Part shown: positions 11,510-21,429 of the stretch, piece after piece | Position numbering within the stretch: the stretch's first letter is position 1 | Layout of the letters: every line of letters starts with the position of its first letter | DNA from: Adiantum capillus-veneris | Lineage: Eukaryota; Streptophyta; Polypodiopsida; Polypodiales; Pteridaceae | Length of the DNA stretch: 64,000 nucleotides | Assembly (NCBI GenBank): GCA_014529385.2 | Contig: CM043966.1 | Span: forward strand, 89,786,587 to 89,850,586 | Reading direction: 5' to 3' | Made by a program: the position numbers and the translations under genes | Notes under the pieces: model-generated | Told to the model about the DNA's origin: nothing | Database searches by the model: none | Seen by the model: the letters and a program-made list of their open reading frames with translations, nothing else

Positions 11510-11949
11510 TGTAACAGAATTTCAGCGTGCGGTAATTCCGTGCCCAGAAGTATTGGCCCCAAAACCTGGCGTCCCTTTTGGCATTTCTTTATTTTATTAA
11601 ATTTTGAGCATAGTACAACTCCCGTTGGGGACCTCTACGTCTAGATTCTCTGAGAAGTGAGGCCCTTAGGGTTCTTTTATTCTTACAAGGGATACCAAAA
11701 GCAATTAAACTCAAAAGCAATGAGTTCCCCAAAAGCAACTAGGTCCCAAAACTACAAAAAGCAGTCAATGAAATTTATGAAAATTCTGTACAGCTGTCAG
11801 CGCAAAAAGCGGGCATGTCCGTATAGTCTGCTATGTCAGCATATCAACGAAAAAACCGGAAATCCGTACTGCTGGTCCACGTCAATGTCCGTACCGTCAG
11901 CCACATCAGCCTTCTGCCCGGGTGGTCATGCCATGTCATCACTTTGACA
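11510..11949 (-). repeat. LTR family 1, second 3' LTR inside gypsy-1
   Basis: Begins TGTAACAGAATTTC and ends CATCACTTTGACA, followed by a clear polypurine tract. Internally it matches the subtype of the LTR at 60094-60622 (GTACAACTCC..., TCTGAGAAGTGAGGCCC, TACAAGGGAT) better than the outer LTRs. It is about 90 bp shorter than that copy because of a deletion near its start. Confidence 0.7.
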
Positions 11950-11961
11950 TACCCCCCTCTT
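11950..11961 (-). promoter_or_regulatory. Polypurine tract beside the 11949 LTR end
   Basis: On the minus strand AAGAGGGGGGTA lies immediately before the LTR start TGTCAAAGTG. This is the second-strand DNA priming site of LTR retrotransposons. The same sequence occurs at 60623-60634 and a variant at 51895-51906. Confidence 0.75.
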
Positions 11962-12425
11962 GAAAGAATTGTAATCGGCCTCGAGTACGCCTACAAAATA
12001 GAAAGAGACCATAAACCATTTCAACACACACCGACTCTAAGTACCGACGCACTAGACATGACACATCTAGCACTTGTACAAAGACGACAGTCACATCACT
12101 GCACATGACATCACATGACAAATCAATCACAAAAAATTCATTCCAAATCTCAGACCATGACTGCTAGCAACGTATTTAGTAACCGCATCTAGATTCGCAC
12201 CGAACCTCACCAATGTCAGGTTAACTAATCACATATTGCAGTCATGTCTATAGAGATTTTCGACTCAAGCACTGTCGCGTGCGAGTAATCATTCGCCTCA
12301 AGCACTGTCGTGTGCGAGAAATCGTTTTCAGGGCTCACATTTCGAAGTACTTCTCTCATAAAGTCATTCAACAGAATACTATCAGCCCATCAGTATCCCT
12401 GAAACCCAAAGGGAAATCAGTGACT

Positions 12426-12650
12426 TTATTCCATCGAGGTAATCTTTGACAAAGGAGTGAAGTAACTCCCCTCTTGAGCAGTCCCGCCTGCACCAGATTC
12501 AACCCGCTGATCTGTGGGAACTCTTGGAATAGCCACTGCTAGACCAAAAGCGTCGAGGTAAAGTTCCAAATTTGAGGAGTATCTGCTAGGTCCTCCTCCT
12601 TTATTCATTTCGCAATCAATGCACGATGGTTCTTATCTAACATCCACCGT
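12426..12650 (-). pseudogene. gypsy-1 pol C-terminus (chromodomain-region relic)
   Basis: The minus strand encodes pieces of the tail seen in gypsy-6 at 61260-61330: YSSNLELYLDAFGLAVAIP here against DTPRIVKLYLDAL there, plus shared flanking nucleotides (GGAGTATCTGCTAGGTCCTCC). In chromoviruses this region follows the integrase and carries a chromodomain that steers insertion to heterochromatin. Only the end survives here. Confidence 0.5.
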
Positions 12651-12959
12651 TCACTTTACCTTTCTCTTTCCTGTCTTGGAAAGTCAATGTATGTTCTTGA
12701 ATGAGTATCTTCTCGCTCTTATTCAATTCATGATCATTGGGAGCTATCACCGCTCCAAAGCCATCATCATCATCATCTCATTCATAATCGTGTTATATGC
12801 TCACAAATAACAGATTTTTCCAAACAACATCAATTTCATCCAAAAATTCAAGATCTTTTTCCAAAAAGTATTATTCCAAACATTCATACAACAAAATAAT
12901 GCTAATTCATCCATAAGGTTCTATCTAAAATCTGTTCTAGAACAAGTATATCCTCGTTC

Positions 12960-14355
12960 CGTTGTATTTCCATTCTGTCAATCATCCTAATTCTTGTGCC
13001 TTGCTGGGGCACCGTGCAGCGATATGTTCTGGTTCTCCATATTCAAAACACTTTCCTGCTTTAAAATATTCATCTTTCTGGTCTTTAGTCACTCAAGTTT
13101 GTGTATCTGTTTGTCATTTGTTTCTGTTCTCACCGGTCGAAGGTTCATCTAGTGGGTAAGTCAAGTTACCCGAATGCATAGCGAATCCCTGCTTAGCATG
13201 TCCCACCCATCAATTGTTGAATGGACTCTTGACTTCTTCTCAAGACAGTAGTCTCAAATTTCTTCGGGGAGTCCACAGCAAAACCTCTCAAATCTGTTCC
13301 TTAAAACTGATCTTCTTGAAAGAAGAGATCAGAAGGAAAGTATCCCAAAATCTTTCACAGTAATCATCCAAATTGTCACCCCTAACCATCCAAAGATGGT
13401 TCCAATCGGTTCTCACATCTCGTTCATACGCTTGAGTGAGCCATATAGAAATATAGAGTTTCTTGAATTTCAGCCACTTTGTCGGCGCTTGTTTCCTTAA
13501 CAAAAGAGTGGACCACCATGTCCATGCATTGCCTTTCAGAAAGGAAGTTGCCCGTCTAATCTTGGAGTGCTCTGTATAGCAGCCTCCAGAAAATGCTATA
13601 TCAAACTGTTGGATAAAGGCTAAGGCGTTAGGAGCATCTCGAAACCTTGAAAAGGTTTCAAACTTTACCGCTTGTCCACCTTCTTTGAATTCCTTGGCCT
13701 TCTCGCCCTTGTCGTCGAGAAAATCATACTGATTAGCTCTGTAAAAGTGCTTCCTTTTTTAATAAAACGTATAGTCCGTTCGTCGTTTTTTGCCCTTTCT
13801 GTCCTCATCACTCGAGTCAGAAAAGGATGAGCTATCCGAGCTGTCAAAAGAAGATGAGGACGAAGTGGACAATGCTTTGAAGCGTACACGCTTCTTCGGT
13901 TTTCTTGCTTTCTCAAAAGAGGATTTTCGGCCCAAGTAACCAGGGAAGTCAGCTCCCTTGTTATGTTTCTTCAATTGCTTCTCCTTTGACCCAAATAGTT
14001 GGTTGACTCGCTTTTCATTAATGTCCTCGAGTTCATCTTCAATAAACATCCGTGCGATAGGAGGTTTCTTGATTGCCGGTTTTATTGGTGACTCAATGGC
14101 TTTCTGCCAAGGAGTATGCACTTCATCCATCGGGTGACGAGTCAAAAATTTGGCATATTGTGGATCCTTGGCAAACTGAAGCATCTGCTTTCCGCACTCG
14201 TCAACCTGCTGTTGACATTGCATCTCCATGAGTTCATATTGTAAAGGCCGAGGTGGCCCGTACTCGTTCCTTGCTAACAAAACTGCTAGTATGCGCACGG
14301 TGCTTTCTAGACTTCTTCTTAGATTGGCTTTTCTTGCTTTTCTGTCTTTCTCCAC
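12960..14355 (-). pseudogene. gypsy-1 gag (capsid and zinc-knuckle), frameshifted
   Basis: The first open stretch (ATG at 14355, 198 codons to about 13759) has a basic N-terminus, a Gln-rich helix and a Ser/Asp-rich acidic linker followed by GKKRRT. The capsid-like gag domain continues in other frames: KEFKEGGQAVKFETFS at about 13660, then KWLKFKKLYISIWLT and YERDVRTDWNHLW at about 13440-13380. At about 13050 a zinc-knuckle relic reads CFEYGEPEHIAARCP, with the second Cys replaced by Tyr. Gag packages the element RNA. Stops and frameshifts prevent this copy from doing so. The DFPGYLGRKSSFEKARK signature is shared with gypsy-2. Confidence 0.75.
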
Positions 14356-14379
14356 TTCTTTTGTTTCTTTTCCTCCTCA

Positions 14380-15107
14380 TTGGAGTCAAAGGAGAATTCT
14401 CTGAGCAATCTAGAGATGAAAACGAAGACGACGAACTCTGATCATCCTAAAAGCGAAGACGTTTCTTGAATTTACTGGCTTCCTCAAAAGTGGATTTCCG
14501 ACCTAGATAGCCAGGATGATCCTTTGAATGGCTCTTCTTTCGAGAATGATTTGTAGTCTTCATCAATTTCTTGACCTCCTGCTCAGAGTGTCATCAAAGT
14601 ACAGTTTCTACTTTTTTGTAATGGGCTTTGCTTTCTTCTTCGTTATTGATTTGAGAGGTGAATGGGCAGCATCTCGTCATCGTGAGTGAACCTCGTCAAG
14701 CGGGTAGTTCTTCAGAAACTTTGCGTACTTCGGGTCCTTGGAATACTTGATCATCTTTTTTTGCACGAGTGTCAACCTATAGTTGACATCAGTACTCCAT
14801 CCTGCTAAGATCTCCCGTTCGGAAATGGGTCATGGTCTACCCCCGATTCCTCCAAAGGAGGTCGGCTCTCGTTGGAATCTCTGTTGATTTCTCCTACTCG
14901 CCCGCTAGGATTGGGGTTTACTTCATCTTCCTGAAGTCGGGTGGTCGGTGAAACACTTTCCTCTCTGTCAGATCGGGGTTTACTTCATCTTCCTGAAGTC
15001 GGAGGATCAGTGGAACACTTCCTCTCGCAGTGAACCCACATGGATTCACTACGAGAATCATGTGTCCAACGGGAAAAGGGATCGGATCCTTTGTAGAAGA
15101 AGAATCG
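14380..15107 (-). other. gypsy-1 5' leader with a 75-bp tandem duplication
   Basis: Sequence between gag and the primer-binding site. It repeats a gag-N-terminal-like stretch (about 14460-14770: lysine-rich relic resembling 13900-14180), which suggests a second, older gag fragment. GGGGTTTACTTCATCTTCCTGAAGTCGG is present twice (about 14914 and 14984). Confidence 0.5.
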
Positions 15108-15124
15108 TCTTAGTTTTGATACCA
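15108..15124 (-). promoter_or_regulatory. Primer-binding site of gypsy-1
   Basis: On the minus strand TGGTATCAAAACTAAGAC lies one base inside the 5' LTR. TGGTATCAxAxC is the plant initiator-Met-tRNA-type primer site; the G of the usual AGAGC is lost. Confidence 0.7.
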
Positions 15125-15125
15125 A

Positions 15126-15177
15126 TGTAACAAGCTTGGATACTCCAAGCAAGAAATAAACAATTGTAACAGAACTT

Positions 15178-15228
<51 letters not shown>

Positions 15229-15689
15229 CGACACAAAGCCGTGGAGTTCCACTTCCAGATGCACTCGCCCCAAAGCCTAGCGTTCCTTTCGGTATTTCTT
15301 TATATTGATGGCTCACAAGGTACAATGTCCAAGGGTCCTCTCTCTCTACAATGCTCCCAAGCTAATCTGCCAGAGAAGAGGGCCCTAGCTCTGCTTATAA
15401 AGAGTTACAAGGGGGCCCTAAAACAAGCGCCCCCAAAACCTATCCACTAAAAAGCTCTGCTCCTAAAAGCTCTTCGCCCAAAAGCTTGCACAGATGCTGC
15501 CGTAAAACAATGAAAATCCATATGTATGCCACGTCAACAGCTTCCGTGATTTGCGAGATTTATGCATGGTTGGGGCCGTCATCAGTTCGTGCTGCTTTTA
15601 TTTTGAAGGGTTTAGGCCCCTAGGCCATTAATTGTAAGTTGGGTTAGGATTAGGTTAACCCTACGCTTGCCATGTCACAACTTGTGACA
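15126..15689 (-). repeat. gypsy-1 5' LTR (family 1), 564 bp
   Basis: Runs TGTAACAAGCTTGG ... CACAACTTGTGACA with TG...CA ends. It contains a (GA)23 array (15181-15226), the conserved block at about 15270-15310 and a TATAAAGAG-like box at about 15399 in plus orientation. It is bounded by the primer site on one side and AGAGA on the other. Confidence 0.85.
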
Positions 15690-15769
15690 AGAGACGAGAG
15701 CAACCAGAGAGAAGGGATACACGACATATCACTAGCACAGGTTACTGAATGATCGAGCAACAGAGCTAG

Positions 15770-15930
15770 GAAGATTTTGAAGGCCCAAGTTGAGGGGATG
15801 CTCCCATCGCCGGAGGAGGTTGCGGTAGAGGATCAGATCTATATTTGCGAGACACGGGAGACGCGGTAGGAAGACTCACCTTGGGGGACATCGACACGAT
15901 CATGGACCCACTAATGCGAGCCATCTCCCG
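15770..15930 (-). CDS. Exon-like segment with strong splice donor (host gene?)
   Basis: On the minus strand MARISGSMIVSMSPK ends exactly at AAG|GTGAGT (donor at 15879-15880), a near-consensus plant 5' splice site. The frame also stays open beyond it through a Ser/Pro-rich stretch (SLPTASPVSRKYRSDPLPQP...) to a stop at about 15766. Either an exon ends at 15881 or an alternative unspliced end is used. Possible acceptors lie upstream (TATCTCAG at about 15957). The segment begins right outside the gypsy-1 LTR. No family was recognised. Confidence 0.3.
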
Positions 15931-16029
15931 ATTTTGATACACACATATCCATATGTTCTCTGAGATACACAAGCACCTTGTGTATATGTACCCTCATGCT
16001 CTTGATACCCACCTTTTAAAGCTCTATTA

Positions 16030-16165
16030 ATGTTTTTGTTTAGTTAATTTCTTTCTTTTTATCCAGACCTTGAATCAGATTCACCATGATGAAACTCTTT
16101 GGTCTCATAGGTCATTTTGGCCTTCAGAAGATGTTAATATAACATTTCATTTCTCTCTCTAGATT
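16030..16165 (+). mobile_element. LINE-D 3' end, 5'-truncated fragment
   Basis: GGTCTCATAGGTCATTTTGG, then GTTAATATAACATTTCATTTC, then CTCTCTCT is the same 3' terminus seen on the minus strand at 18740-18800, 20283-20370 and 58729-58790. Only the last 130 bp or so of 3' UTR were copied, the classic mark of aborted target-primed reverse transcription. On the sense strand the tail is CT-rich, not A-rich. Confidence 0.75.
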
Positions 16166-16887
16166 CTCTCCTCTCTATAGAGAGTAGATTCTCTTTTTCT
16201 AGACTCTTTTCTCTCTCCTGGTGCGTTTTCTCTCAAAACATTCTGCCAGATCTGAAAAGAGCTCTCTCTCTCTAGAAAAAGCTTGCCTTCGCTCTCACAC
16301 ATGCCCTATATGTGCCCCTTGCGTTTGGGAGGATTGAGACATGTTGGTTAGACTCTTGGCACATGTTTCAACAGGCCTATATGCAAAAGGTTCCTTAAGA
16401 GAGGGAATGATTATACTAGTTACTGCAATAGAAAGGGAGGTTTAAGCAGATGCACTAGTAAAAGAATCTCCTAGTTCCAATAGGGCTAAACACACACAAG
16501 CGTACCAATACCTATACAATGATGGAGCATTTGGTAGAACCAGCCAACCACGCATTTTGCTCTATCTTTTGAGCCTAATTTGCAAATCTTAATTTGCTCA
16601 TATTTTGCAGATTTAGAAGATTATCAAGTGGCTTTGAACAAAAATGGAGAAAAACTCTCAACTTTTCCCTGTTTGGTTATGACAATCGACAGTTTTCTCA
16701 TTGAAGTTATCCACTTTGATTTATGTGTGATAAAAACACTTGTTAGGGTTTCTCAATTCCAAGCATACCCAGGGAAGATTCATGAGTCAGACTCGCACGC
16801 TCAGATAGGAGGAAACACTCTACTACTATGGAATATATATAACAGAACCAATGCGTGGATCCTAATTGAGAAACGTAATAACACCCG

Positions 16888-16929
<42 letters not shown>

Positions 16930-17284
16930 AACCCCCCGCCCCGGACACGCTAAATGTCAACAAGAGATCTATTGATTGGGGCAAGTTTCTTGCTGCTTTG
17001 TGGATTTCCACCAAGCTTTAAGAGGTTCACCATCAAGATAACTATATACTGATTATTTTGATTGCTCTCGTTCTTAGCATGAAAACCCATGCTCCACTTG
17101 GCTCCTCATGTTTCCGTCATGCAAGCTCATGAGTTGGTTACAACACATCATTGAACTCTTACAGGGATAATGTTCATCAATTTCCTATCTGGTTTTACAA
17201 AGATTCGTTACACAGCCAGTATGCAATATGGATGGGAGGTCTGTCAGCCTTACAAGAGACAACGGTAAGGATCTGTAAGAACCA
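16166..17284. other. Unassigned interval with a 41-bp poly-C tract
   Basis: CT-rich sequence continues to about 16300. A run of 41 C bases occupies 16888-16928, giving spurious poly-proline frames. No repeat family or exon could be assigned with confidence. Confidence 0.4.
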
Positions 17285-17374
17285 TTAATGGCTCTTATCA
17301 GCACACACTACCAAGTCATTCTGTGCCAATTAATGGCTCTTATCAGCACACACTACCAAGTCATTCTGTGCCAA
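17285..17374. repeat. Perfect 45-bp tandem duplication
   Basis: TTAATGGCTCTTATCAGCAC ... CTGTGCCAA occurs twice back to back (17285-17329, 17330-17374) without visible differences, so it is recent. Confidence 0.85.
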
Positions 17375-17434
17375 TTGTTGATTCAAGCTTCTACCTTTGC
17401 CTAGATAATTGGTACAGCATAGCTGATTTTTTAC

Positions 17435-17559
17435 CTTTCTTTGAACAGTCGCAAGAATCTGATCAGCCCTGAAAACTTCCTTTAAATCGAAGACTTCATT
17501 CTGTTTCTTGCTTTCATCAGCACCTTTCTTCTCCGATTTTGATCCTTCAGCCTCATGCT
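17435..17559 (-). CDS. Putative internal exon of an unidentified host gene
   Basis: The minus strand has an acceptor TTGTTTATTCAG (AG at 17560-17561), 125 bp of open frame, and a donor AAG|GTAAAA (GT at 17433-17434). The peptide is hydrophilic and charged, with a Lys/Glu/Ser-rich first half (EGSKSEKKGADESKKQNE) and a more ordered second half (EVFDLKEVFRADQILATV). This looks like real protein rather than repeat translation, and nothing in the transposon families here matches it. Reading phase would be 2+123 nt. I do not recognise the family. It might belong to the same minus-strand gene as 15881 and 8859-9065. Confidence 0.45.
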
Positions 17560-17648
17560 CTGAATAAACAATAACCTTAGCAGTGAGAATGAGTAAAACC
17601 CTTGGCCCCACTCAAAAAACAGAGGGTGATGTCATTGAAATGAGGCAC

Positions 17649-17651
<3 letters not shown>

Positions 17652-17692
<41 letters not shown>
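17652..17692. repeat. (GA)n microsatellite
   Basis: Perfect GA array, about 20 units, upstream of the putative exon. No LINE end is seen beside it. Confidence 0.95.
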
Positions 17693-17695
<3 letters not shown>

Positions 17696-17739
17696 ATCTT
17701 TAAAGCAGAGTCACTGAGCTATTTTATTGTCCACTATCT

Positions 17740-17830
17740 ATTTTGATTTTGCAGGCATAATCGAGGGTGATTACTCTTCTTTTAAGGAAGGGGCACGTAA
17801 CAGTGATGACATGGCAGCCGGCCCAACAGG
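17740..17830 (+). mobile_element. Relic of a gypsy 3' interior/LTR junction, plus orientation
   Basis: TTTTGCAGGCATAATCGAGGG...GATTACTCTTC followed by AAGGAAGGGGCACGTAACAG and TGATGACATGGCAG is a decayed version of the interior, polypurine tract and LTR start seen in reverse at 60600-60680. Beyond about 17830 the similarity fades. Confidence 0.5.
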
Positions 17831-18735
17831 AAAGACAGAGACAAAGCCCATATGCACAACCAGGGTGGATGGCAGTTTGTTGTTTGTTGATTAGAGTGAG
17901 CATCCATGATGGGTTCAGGACATGGGGGGCAGTTGCATGGCTTTTGCAATTTCCGAGGTCACACACCCTTTTTTAGGCTTGCTGACAGATCCAGTCTTTA
18001 TGCTTGCTTACTTAGGCTATAGACCGGGCACTCTACAGATGATCCCAGATACAGGTCATGAGTTGAACTTCTACCAGCGAGACATAGTTTTCACTGTGAT
18101 ATGCAGCATCACACTTTGGACCATGTAGAAGGCCCGATGTGGTCACATTCTGGGCACACAGTCCTCTATATCCACCGTTTTGACAGCCATTTGGACTGAG
18201 CTGCTGCATACTCTTCACCAGCCCCTCCAGGGCCACAGAGCAGCATAGATGCGTCTTTCTTCACACATGGGCGAGATCGTCATTTCTTTTCAGTAGGGAT
18301 CATGCCCGCATCACATGGCACTATACACCTCCCCGATGGTTCATTTTACACTCATCATACAAACCATCTTGCTTTTATATAGCCTACACTTTGTTATCTC
18401 GCATTTGTACTTCCTCTGGGTGATAGGCCATTGAGCATCTCCAGAGTTCTCTTTTGTGCACAGTATACAGCCCCTTTTCTCACCGTTAAAAAGGAGAGAT
18501 GAACCCAATGATACTTGGCACAAAATCCCAAGAATTGCAGTGGATATTGTGGCCCATACAGTGCCAACGTAGCAAGCCATACTAATGACATGGCACAACT
18601 CTTGGGACGTCGATTAACAAAGCAGTTGACATCTTGCTCTTGGGAGTAACCTATTTTTAGCAGATAGAGATATTCAAGGCGCCCTACTTTTGCGCCAATT
18701 GCTTTTGTAGACCATTCCCTTAAATATGTGCCTAG
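17831..18735. other. Unassigned interval
   Basis: No repeat family or exon with matching splice sites could be supported. Several open frames of 60-85 codons on both strands look random. Confidence 0.4.
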
Positions 18736-20145
18736 GGTGAGAGAGAGATGAAATGAAATGATATATTAACGTCTACAAAAGGCCAAAATGACCTATGAGA
18801 CCAACTGATTACAATGATGAGTCTAGTACCAAGTCTGGGTTTAAACAAAGAAACTACAAACAAAGAAACTGATAGGAGTGCTACCGACTCCTATGGGTGG
18901 CTGGTAGGCTGATCAATGGTATCATGCCATAAAGGTACAAAGTGGGGATAAGTGTCACCATGATACAATATAGCAGTAGCATGAAGCCTATCCTGATCGA
19001 CACTCTGGGTGTCGTGCTAGAATCCTGTGGATCCTCTGCCGCAATCTCCGCCGGTGCTGCGTGGCTCCCCTCCTCAGTCGCGGTCGTCTCGATCTCCCTA
19101 ACTCTATAGCTCGATCAATGAGAGTACCGCTGGTGTGTGTATGGGTGGGAACCGAGCTCTGTGATGGTGGTGTCCCCTCTGCCTCTGTGGTACTCAGGCT
19201 GAAGAAATCTGAGATGCGTCTCTGAGACTGTCTCTGTCTTTGCCCACTCAATAGAGCGTCTCTATGTCTCTGTATCTCAAGTAGAAATAATCCGAGACAT
19301 CTTAAATCCTGATATCTCATGACTCTATCTAACGAGTCAAAACCATCTCTGAATAAACAATGAAAGCGTCCTCGTATCTCATAGTGACTGTGCAGCGACA
19401 TATGTAGTGAAACTCTGTCTCTGGCTCTGCATGGCATAACTGACATATCCTACTGTCTCCTGGTATGCCTCTGAATCTACCTGTCTCAATTCCAAGCTGG
19501 TGTGAAGATGTGCGAATCTGGCCTATAGCACATCGTAACCCATGAGATAGATGTGTGTCCATGTAACTCGGCCGTGTGACAAATCCGTCTGTCGTGAGTT
19601 GGAGAAGATGCTCTCTATAGAAAACCCTCTTCGTACCCAACTCCCGTGATGGCTCTATCCATGTCCTCTTGCTATCAAGCTGGATAAGATCCTGTCGAAT
19701 GAGTCTAGTAGTCTCCATCCGTGTAAGAGCCAAAGATGGTGCATCAAGAGAATACTAGAAAGGGGGCAGCCTGTCCATGTTGAAACCATGCCTCTGAAAC
19801 CATGAGCTCATCTGTGCATACCAACATGATGTATCTCCCTGTAATGCCAGCTGTCTAGATGACTCAAGAGCAAGCCTGGCATACCTGTCCCTGGTGGTGT
19901 CCCATAAGCTGTGTACAAATGATACGGATCTAGTGAGAGCCTCAACCTCCATAGGTGGGGCAGCCAGCTCCGCTCGTATGATGTCATGTGGGACTAAGGC
20001 CTTGGCTCTAATCAGCCTAGAAATCATAGATATCAAGGGTCTCTCCATATTACTCCATCCAGCACTGTCAACAGACGGTCCCCAAACCTGAACCCCGTAG
20101 TGCATAACTGAAACGACCAAAGTGTCGAAAAGCCAAAGCTTTGTT

Positions 20146-20148
<3 letters not shown>
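18736..20148 (-). mobile_element. LINE-D copy 1, 5'-truncated
   Basis: The copy holds the RT-distal C-terminal protein region and 3' UTR of a LINE on the minus strand. Its 3' end is GTTAATATATCATTTCATTTC followed by CTCTCTCTC (GA-rich on the plus strand, 18740-18750). Its 5' end stops at 20148, where it abuts a (GA)28 array. The matching sequence in copy 2 (about 21548-21600) continues without the array, so the junction is a true truncation. Copy 2 starts only 135 bp further on. Confidence 0.8.
18988..20120 (-). pseudogene. LINE-D C-terminal protein region, copy 1
   Basis: Three overlapping frames cover the post-RT part of a LINE polyprotein. The first (20120-19755) carries YGVQVWGPSVDSAGWSNME and ERPLISMISR. 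The next (19733-19329) has the zinc-binding motif CQLCHAEPETEFHYICRC, a Cys-Cys-His-Cys box typical of LINE C-termini that bind nucleic acid. The last (19446-18988) ends in an Arg-rich tail with RRRLRQRIHRILARH. The gene is broken by a stop after RLPPF and a frameshift near 19400. Copies 2 and 3 encode the same order. Confidence 0.75.

Positions 20149-20204
<56 letters not shown>
20149..20204. repeat. (GA)28 array at the LINE-D1 5' junction
   Basis: Perfect GA array between truncated LINE-D1 and a 75-bp spacer that ends at the GA-flanked 3' terminus of LINE-D2. TTCAAGAGAGAGAG occurs at both edges of this spacer (20144 on and 20276 on). Confidence 0.95.
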
Positions 20205-20207
<3 letters not shown>

Positions 20208-20677
20208 AGAGAATTTTTCGTAGGAAACTATCCCGAGAGACCTTAAAGATCTATCCGACGAGGAGAGTTGAACTCAAGGCCTGTTATTCAAGAGAGAGAG
20301 AAATGAAATGAAACGTTATATTAAACATCTTCAAAAGGCCAAAATGACCTATGAGACCAAACTGATACAATCCTTGTGGATCTAATCCAATGTCTTGGTA
20401 CAAAAATAAAATGAAGTAACGTGAAAGACTAAAACTAAAAGACTACAATCGTCAGTCTGAAAATCATCATCATCCATGCCCGAGGATGCCCGGCATCGGG
20501 CGTTGTCAGAGAAAGTATTGCATCGGTCACTGAAGAGCTTCGTCAATGTCCGCCTCTGTAAATAGTCGTATTGGGCATCTCCCATGTCGTGCTAGAATAG
20601 TCCCGATTCTCTGGTGGAGCCTCCGTCAATGTCGTGGTCGCCCCCGTAGACGTGGGCGTCATCTAGCTCTCCCGAGC

Positions 20678-21427
20678 TCAATGGCTCTGTCCACTAAGAG
20701 AAGTGGGCTCTAAAGTCTGATGTGAAGCATGCTCATCCGGCTGTTGAGTCCCTGCTCTAAAGAAGTCAGTGATCTCCCTCTGTGAATGTCTCCTACTACC
20801 AGGTCTCCCCAAGAGACTTTCCCTGTGTCTACGCAACTCTAGCAAAAACAACCCAAGGCATCTATGATCCTGATATCTCATGACTCCAGCCAACGGTCCA
20901 AAGCCCTCTCAGACTAGACAACGCAAGTGCCCTTGTATCTCATAGTATACCGGACAACGACAAATGTGATGTAATTCTGTCTCTGGCTCTATATGACATA
21001 ACTGGCATATCCTGGCTTCTGCTGGTACTCTCCTAAATCAGCCAGTCTCGATCTCTAGCTGATGCGATAATGTGCGCATCTGACCAATAGCACATCGTAT
21101 CCCATAGGATAGATGAATGTCCATATAGGCCGGTCTGATCACATATCCATCCTCTGTTAGTTGGAGGAGATGCTCTCTATAGAAATCCATCTTCGTGCCC
21201 AACTCTTGTACCGGCTGTATCCATGTGCTTCTGGTATCTAGTTGAATCAAATCCTTACGTATACGTCTAGTGGTCTTTGTCCGTGTGAGAGAAAGGGAGG
21301 GTGCATCCAAGAAGTACTGGAATGGAGGCAGTCTATCCATGCTGAAGCCATGTGACTGAAACCATGATGTCATCTGCCCATACCAACATGTTGTGTCCCC
21401 TTGTAGCAGTAGCTGTCGGGATGACAA
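20678..21427 (-). pseudogene. LINE-D copy 2 C-terminal region, frameshifted
   Basis: Frames 21427-21038 and 20893-20678 encode the same order as copy 1: GDTTCWYGQMTSWFQSHGF, LIQLDTRSTWIQP, YREHLLQLTEDGYV, then MRYQDHRCLGLFLLEL after a frameshift that also removes the zinc box from the main frame. The Arg-rich end is damaged. Confidence 0.7.
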
Positions 21428-21429
21428 GT

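Larger units (their letters stand above)
10026..15689 (-). mobile_element. gypsy-1: composite, pol-deleted Ty3/gypsy element
   Basis: The outer LTRs (10026-10587 and 15126-15689) are much alike along their length. The pentamer AGAGA lies just outside both ends (10021-10025 and 15690-15694), a possible target duplication, though weak evidence in GA-rich DNA. The coding order on the minus strand is gag (about 14355-13000) followed directly by the extreme C-terminus of pol (about 12650-12430). Protease, RT, RNase H and integrase core are therefore deleted. The 3'-untranslated interior occurs twice, at 10588-11106 and 11950-12420, separated by fragments of two other LTRs (11107-11949). This indicates recombination or nested insertion with a sister element. 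The element could only have moved with enzymes supplied by relatives. Confidence 0.7.

Noticed and set aside
16580-16975. 131-codon ORF with a poly-proline stretch
   Set aside because: The proline run is just the C41 homopolymer, and the rest has no recognisable domain or splice context.
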